64,000 nucleotides of DNA from Kineothrix sp. MB12-C1. Lineage in GTDB: Bacteria; Bacillota; Clostridia; Lachnospirales; Lachnospiraceae. The position numbers and the translations under genes were made by a program. Location of the stretch: assembly GCF_030863805.1 (NCBI RefSeq), contig NZ_CP132957.1:1240001-1304000 (forward strand), written 5' to 3'. The notes under the pieces were generated by a model. That model made no database searches. It was not told the origin of the DNA and saw only the letters and a list, made by a program, of their open reading frames with translations. Of the stretch, positions 61,934-64,000 are shown in pieces (the stretch's first letter is position 1; every line of letters begins with the position of its first letter).

Positions 61934-63127
61934 TTACTCAATGATTGTAGCAACACGGCCTGAACCAACCGTACGTCCACCTTCACGGATAGCGAAAGTA
62001 AGACCCTGCTCCATAGCGATAGGATGAATCAATTCGATTGTCATCTCAATGTTATCACCAGGCATGCACATTTCTGTACCTTCCGGTAAATCACATACGC
62101 CAGTTACATCAGTTGTTCTGAAATAGAACTGAGGTCTGTAGTTGTTGAAGAAAGGAGTATGACGTCCACCTTCGTCTTTTGTCAAAACGTAAACCTGAGC
62201 TGTAAATTTCTTATGGCATTTTACAGAACCGGGTTTGGAGAGAACCTGACCTCTTTCGATATCTGTTCTCTGAATACCACGAAGAAGCGCACCGATGTTA
62301 TCACCAGCATAAGCTTCGTCAAGCATCTTACGGAACATTTCGATACCTGTACAAACAGTTTTTCTTGTCTCTTCTTTAATACCAACAACTTCAACTTCTT
62401 CGTTGATGTGAAGTGTACCACGCTCAACACGTCCTGTAGCAACTGTACCACGTCCTGTGATTGTGAATACGTCTTCGACAGGCATAAGGAAAGGCTTATC
62501 TGTGTCACGTACCGGGTCCGGAACATATTCGTCAACAGATTTCATAAGCTCAAGAATCTTGTCGCCCCATTCGCTGTTAGGATCTTCTAATGCTTTCAGA
62601 GCAGAACCCTGAATAACTGGTGTGTCATCGCCCGGGAATTCATACTCGGACAATAATTCTCTGATTTCCATTTCTACTAATTCAAGAAGCTCAGCGTCAT
62701 CAACCATATCGCATTTGTTCATGAATACTACGATATAAGGAACGCCTACCTGACGGGAAAGTAAGATATGCTCTTTTGTCTGAGCCATAACACCGTCAGT
62801 AGCAGCAACAACGAGGATAGCACCATCCATCTGAGCAGCACCTGTGATCATGTTCTTTACATAATCGGCATGGCCAGGGCAGTCAACGTGTGCGTAGTGT
62901 CTTTTTTCAGATTCATACTCAACGTGAGAAGTAGAAATCGTGATACCACGTTCTCTTTCTTCCGGAGCCTTATCGATCATGTCGAATGCAACAGCCTGAC
63001 CTGTACCTAATCTTGTATTCAGTGTCTTTGTGATCGCTGCTGTTAAAGTTGTTTTACCATGGTCAACGTGACCGATGGTTCCAATATTACAATGGGGTTT
63101 GTTTCTTTCAAATTTAGCTTTAGCCAT
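61934..63127 (-). CDS. tuf: Translation elongation factor Tu
   Basis: 397 aa. GTPase motifs: P-loop [11 protein letters not shown], switch I around [28 protein letters not shown] and GSALKAL. Domains 2 and 3 follow, with [20 protein letters not shown] and [13 protein letters not shown] at the end. It delivers aminoacyl-tRNA to the ribosome. It lies after fusA as in the str operon, but has its own strong promoter in the gap and a terminator behind. Confidence 0.99.
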   Translation of the reverse strand: MAKAKFERNKPHCNIGTIGHVDHGKTTLTAAITKTLNTRLGTGQAVAFDMIDKAPEERERGITISTSHVEYESEKRHYAHVDCPGHADYVKNMITGAAQMDGAILVVAATDGVMAQTKEHILLSRQVGVPYIVVFMNKCDMVDDAELLELVEMEIRELLSEYEFPGDDTPVIQGSALKALEDPNSEWGDKILELMKSVDEYVPDPVRDTDKPFLMPVEDVFTITGRGTVATGRVERGTLHINEEVEVVGIKEETRKTVCTGIEMFRKMLDEAYAGDNIGALLRGIQRTDIERGQVLSKPGSVKCHKKFTAQVYVLTKDEGGRHTPFFNNYRPQFYFRTTDVTGVCDLPEGTEMCMPGDNIEMTIELIHPIAMEQGLTFAIREGGRTVGSGRVATIIE

Positions 63128-63195
63128 TTCTAAAGTCCTCCTTTAATTTGTTATGAAGATCATTTTATATTTTTCGATTAACTCGGTTATCTTTG

Positions 63196-63224
63196 ATTAT
63201 ATTAAATAACACCGAGTTTTTCAA
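63196..63224 (-). promoter_or_regulatory. Promoter in the fusA-tuf gap
   Basis: Minus strand TTGAAA, 17-nt spacer, TATAAT, about 70 nt upstream of the tuf start, so tuf can be transcribed independently of fusA. Confidence 0.75.
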
Positions 63225-63253
63225 GCACAATTTGTGTAACAGTTCGGTTACCT

Positions 63254-64000
63254 TTATTTTGCCTTAGCTGCCAAGACTTTTTCCTGTACACTCTTCGGTA
63301 CTTGCTCATATTTCTCGAAGAACATAGAGTAGTTACCGCGTCCCTGTGTCTTGGAACGTAAGTCAGTAGCATAGCCGAACATTTCAGCAAGGGGAACATA
63401 ACCTCTTACGAGCTTACCTCCACCGATGTCATCCATACCTTCAATACGTCCACGACGAGAGTTGATATCACCAATAACATCTCCCATGTAGTCTTCAGGC
63501 ATAGTAACTTCTACCTTCATAATAGGCTCTAACAATACCGGGTTCGCTTTCTTCATAGCTTCCTTGAATGCCATGGAACCTGCAATATGGAAAGCCATTT
63601 CAGAGGAGTCAACTTCATGATAGGAACCGTCATAAACATTAGCGTGTACACCGAGTACAGGGAATCCGCCAAGGATACCGGCCTTAGAAGCTTCTTCAAT
63701 ACCCGCGCCAACAGCAGGAATGTATTCCTTCGGAATAGCACCGCCGACAACTGTAGACTCGAACTTGAAGATTTCTTCACCGTTAGGATCCATAGGAGCA
63801 AATTTAACCTTACAATGTCCGTACTGTCCACGTCCACCAGACTGTTTTGCATATTTGTAATCCTGTTCCACAGCATTTGTAAACGTCTCTTTGTAGGAAA
63901 CCTGAGGAGCACCTACATTCGCTTCTACCTTGAACTCACGAAGAAGTCTGTCTACGATGATTTCAAGATGGAGCTCTCCCATACCTGCGATAATCGTCTG
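63254..64000 (-). CDS. fusA: Translation elongation factor G, 3' part only
   Basis: The last 248 residues of about 700. The visible frame runs from the window edge ([20 protein letters not shown]) through domain IV, where [14 protein letters not shown] marks the ribosomal-protein-S5-like fold, to domain V ([20 protein letters not shown], then [20 protein letters not shown]) and the stop. The GTPase domain lies outside. EF-G drives translocation. rpsG and rpsL would be expected further upstream. Confidence 0.97.
   Translation of the reverse strand, partial: QTIIAGMGELHLEIIVDRLLREFKVEANVGAPQVSYKETFTNAVEQDYKYAKQSGGRGQYGHCKVKFAPMDPNGEEIFKFESTVVGGAIPKEYIPAVGAGIEEASKAGILGGFPVLGVHANVYDGSYHEVDSSEMAFHIAGSMAFKEAMKKANPVLLEPIMKVEVTMPEDYMGDVIGDINSRRGRIEGMDDIGGGKLVRGYVPLAEMFGYATDLRSKTQGRGNYSMFFEKYEQVPKSVQEKVLAAKAK

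Noticed and set aside
1-64000. tRNA, rRNA, insertion sequence or prophage genes
   Set aside because: Intergenic regions were read for cloverleaf-like sequences, and proteins for transposase, integrase or phage motifs; none was convincing.

Overview
The window looks like a chromosome segment of a low-GC, Gram-positive Firmicute, most likely a Lachnospiraceae/Clostridia member. The evidence is the S10-spc-alpha ribosomal superoperon with map, adk, a KOW RNA-binding gene and infA inside it, four-cysteine zinc forms of S14 and adenylate kinase, the downstream ecfA-ecfA-ecfT-truA-rplM-rpsI block, BMP-type nucleoside transport genes and strong AGGAGG-like ribosome sites. Nearly every gene lies on the minus strand. 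I see no rRNA, tRNA, CRISPR array, insertion sequence or prophage.

Layout. 1-2.6 kb: SDR reductase, thioredoxin reductase and a glycosyltransferase cut by the left edge. 2.7-13.4 kb: a nucleoside-salvage island. Ribokinase, a BMP-family lipoprotein and an ABC transporter (ATPase plus two permeases) are followed by nucleoside hydrolase 1, a YczE-type membrane protein and nucleoside hydrolase 2, ending in a terminator. Beyond it, on its own promoter, is a LacI-type repressor fused to a ribokinase-like domain. The inferred flow is import of nucleosides, cleavage to base plus ribose, and phosphorylation of ribose. 13.6-21.5 kb: GreA-like factor, tRNA-dihydrouridine synthase, alpha/beta hydrolase, a frameshifted LD-carboxypeptidase pseudogene, a chemoreceptor, and a FAD oxidoreductase with its TetR regulator. 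21.7-22.8 kb has no classical gene. It holds an intact type I toxin-antitoxin module, a decayed second copy, and three copies of a multi-hairpin repeat that abut rpsI.

22.8-47.9 kb: rpsI-rplM, truA, the ECF transporter core, then (after an inserted M15 peptidase and a DUF7916 gene) the alpha, spc and S10 gene sets in the classical order. rpmJ and the true starts of rplB, rpmC and rpsJ were assigned by reading the sequence. Several spacers inside this superoperon are unusually long (about 120-300 nt) and full of inverted or tandem repeats. 48-64 kb: an Eis-like acetyltransferase, a sugar-type ABC importer (LplABC-like, with no ATPase gene), a methyltransferase, two small membrane proteins, an Uup-like ABC-F ATPase, a DHH phosphoesterase, an ECF sigma factor/membrane protein/ABC exporter operon, tuf, and the 3' part of fusA.

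Besides the genes, the strongest theme is the number of palindromic intergenic elements in several families. Some have perfect 12-14 bp terminal inverted repeats and paired changes between copies. The most interesting gene-level observations are the LacI-ribokinase fusion with altered kinase motifs, the tandem type I toxin loci, and a nucleoside hydrolase paralogue lacking the usual His-Asp pair. All calls come from reading sequence without database searches.
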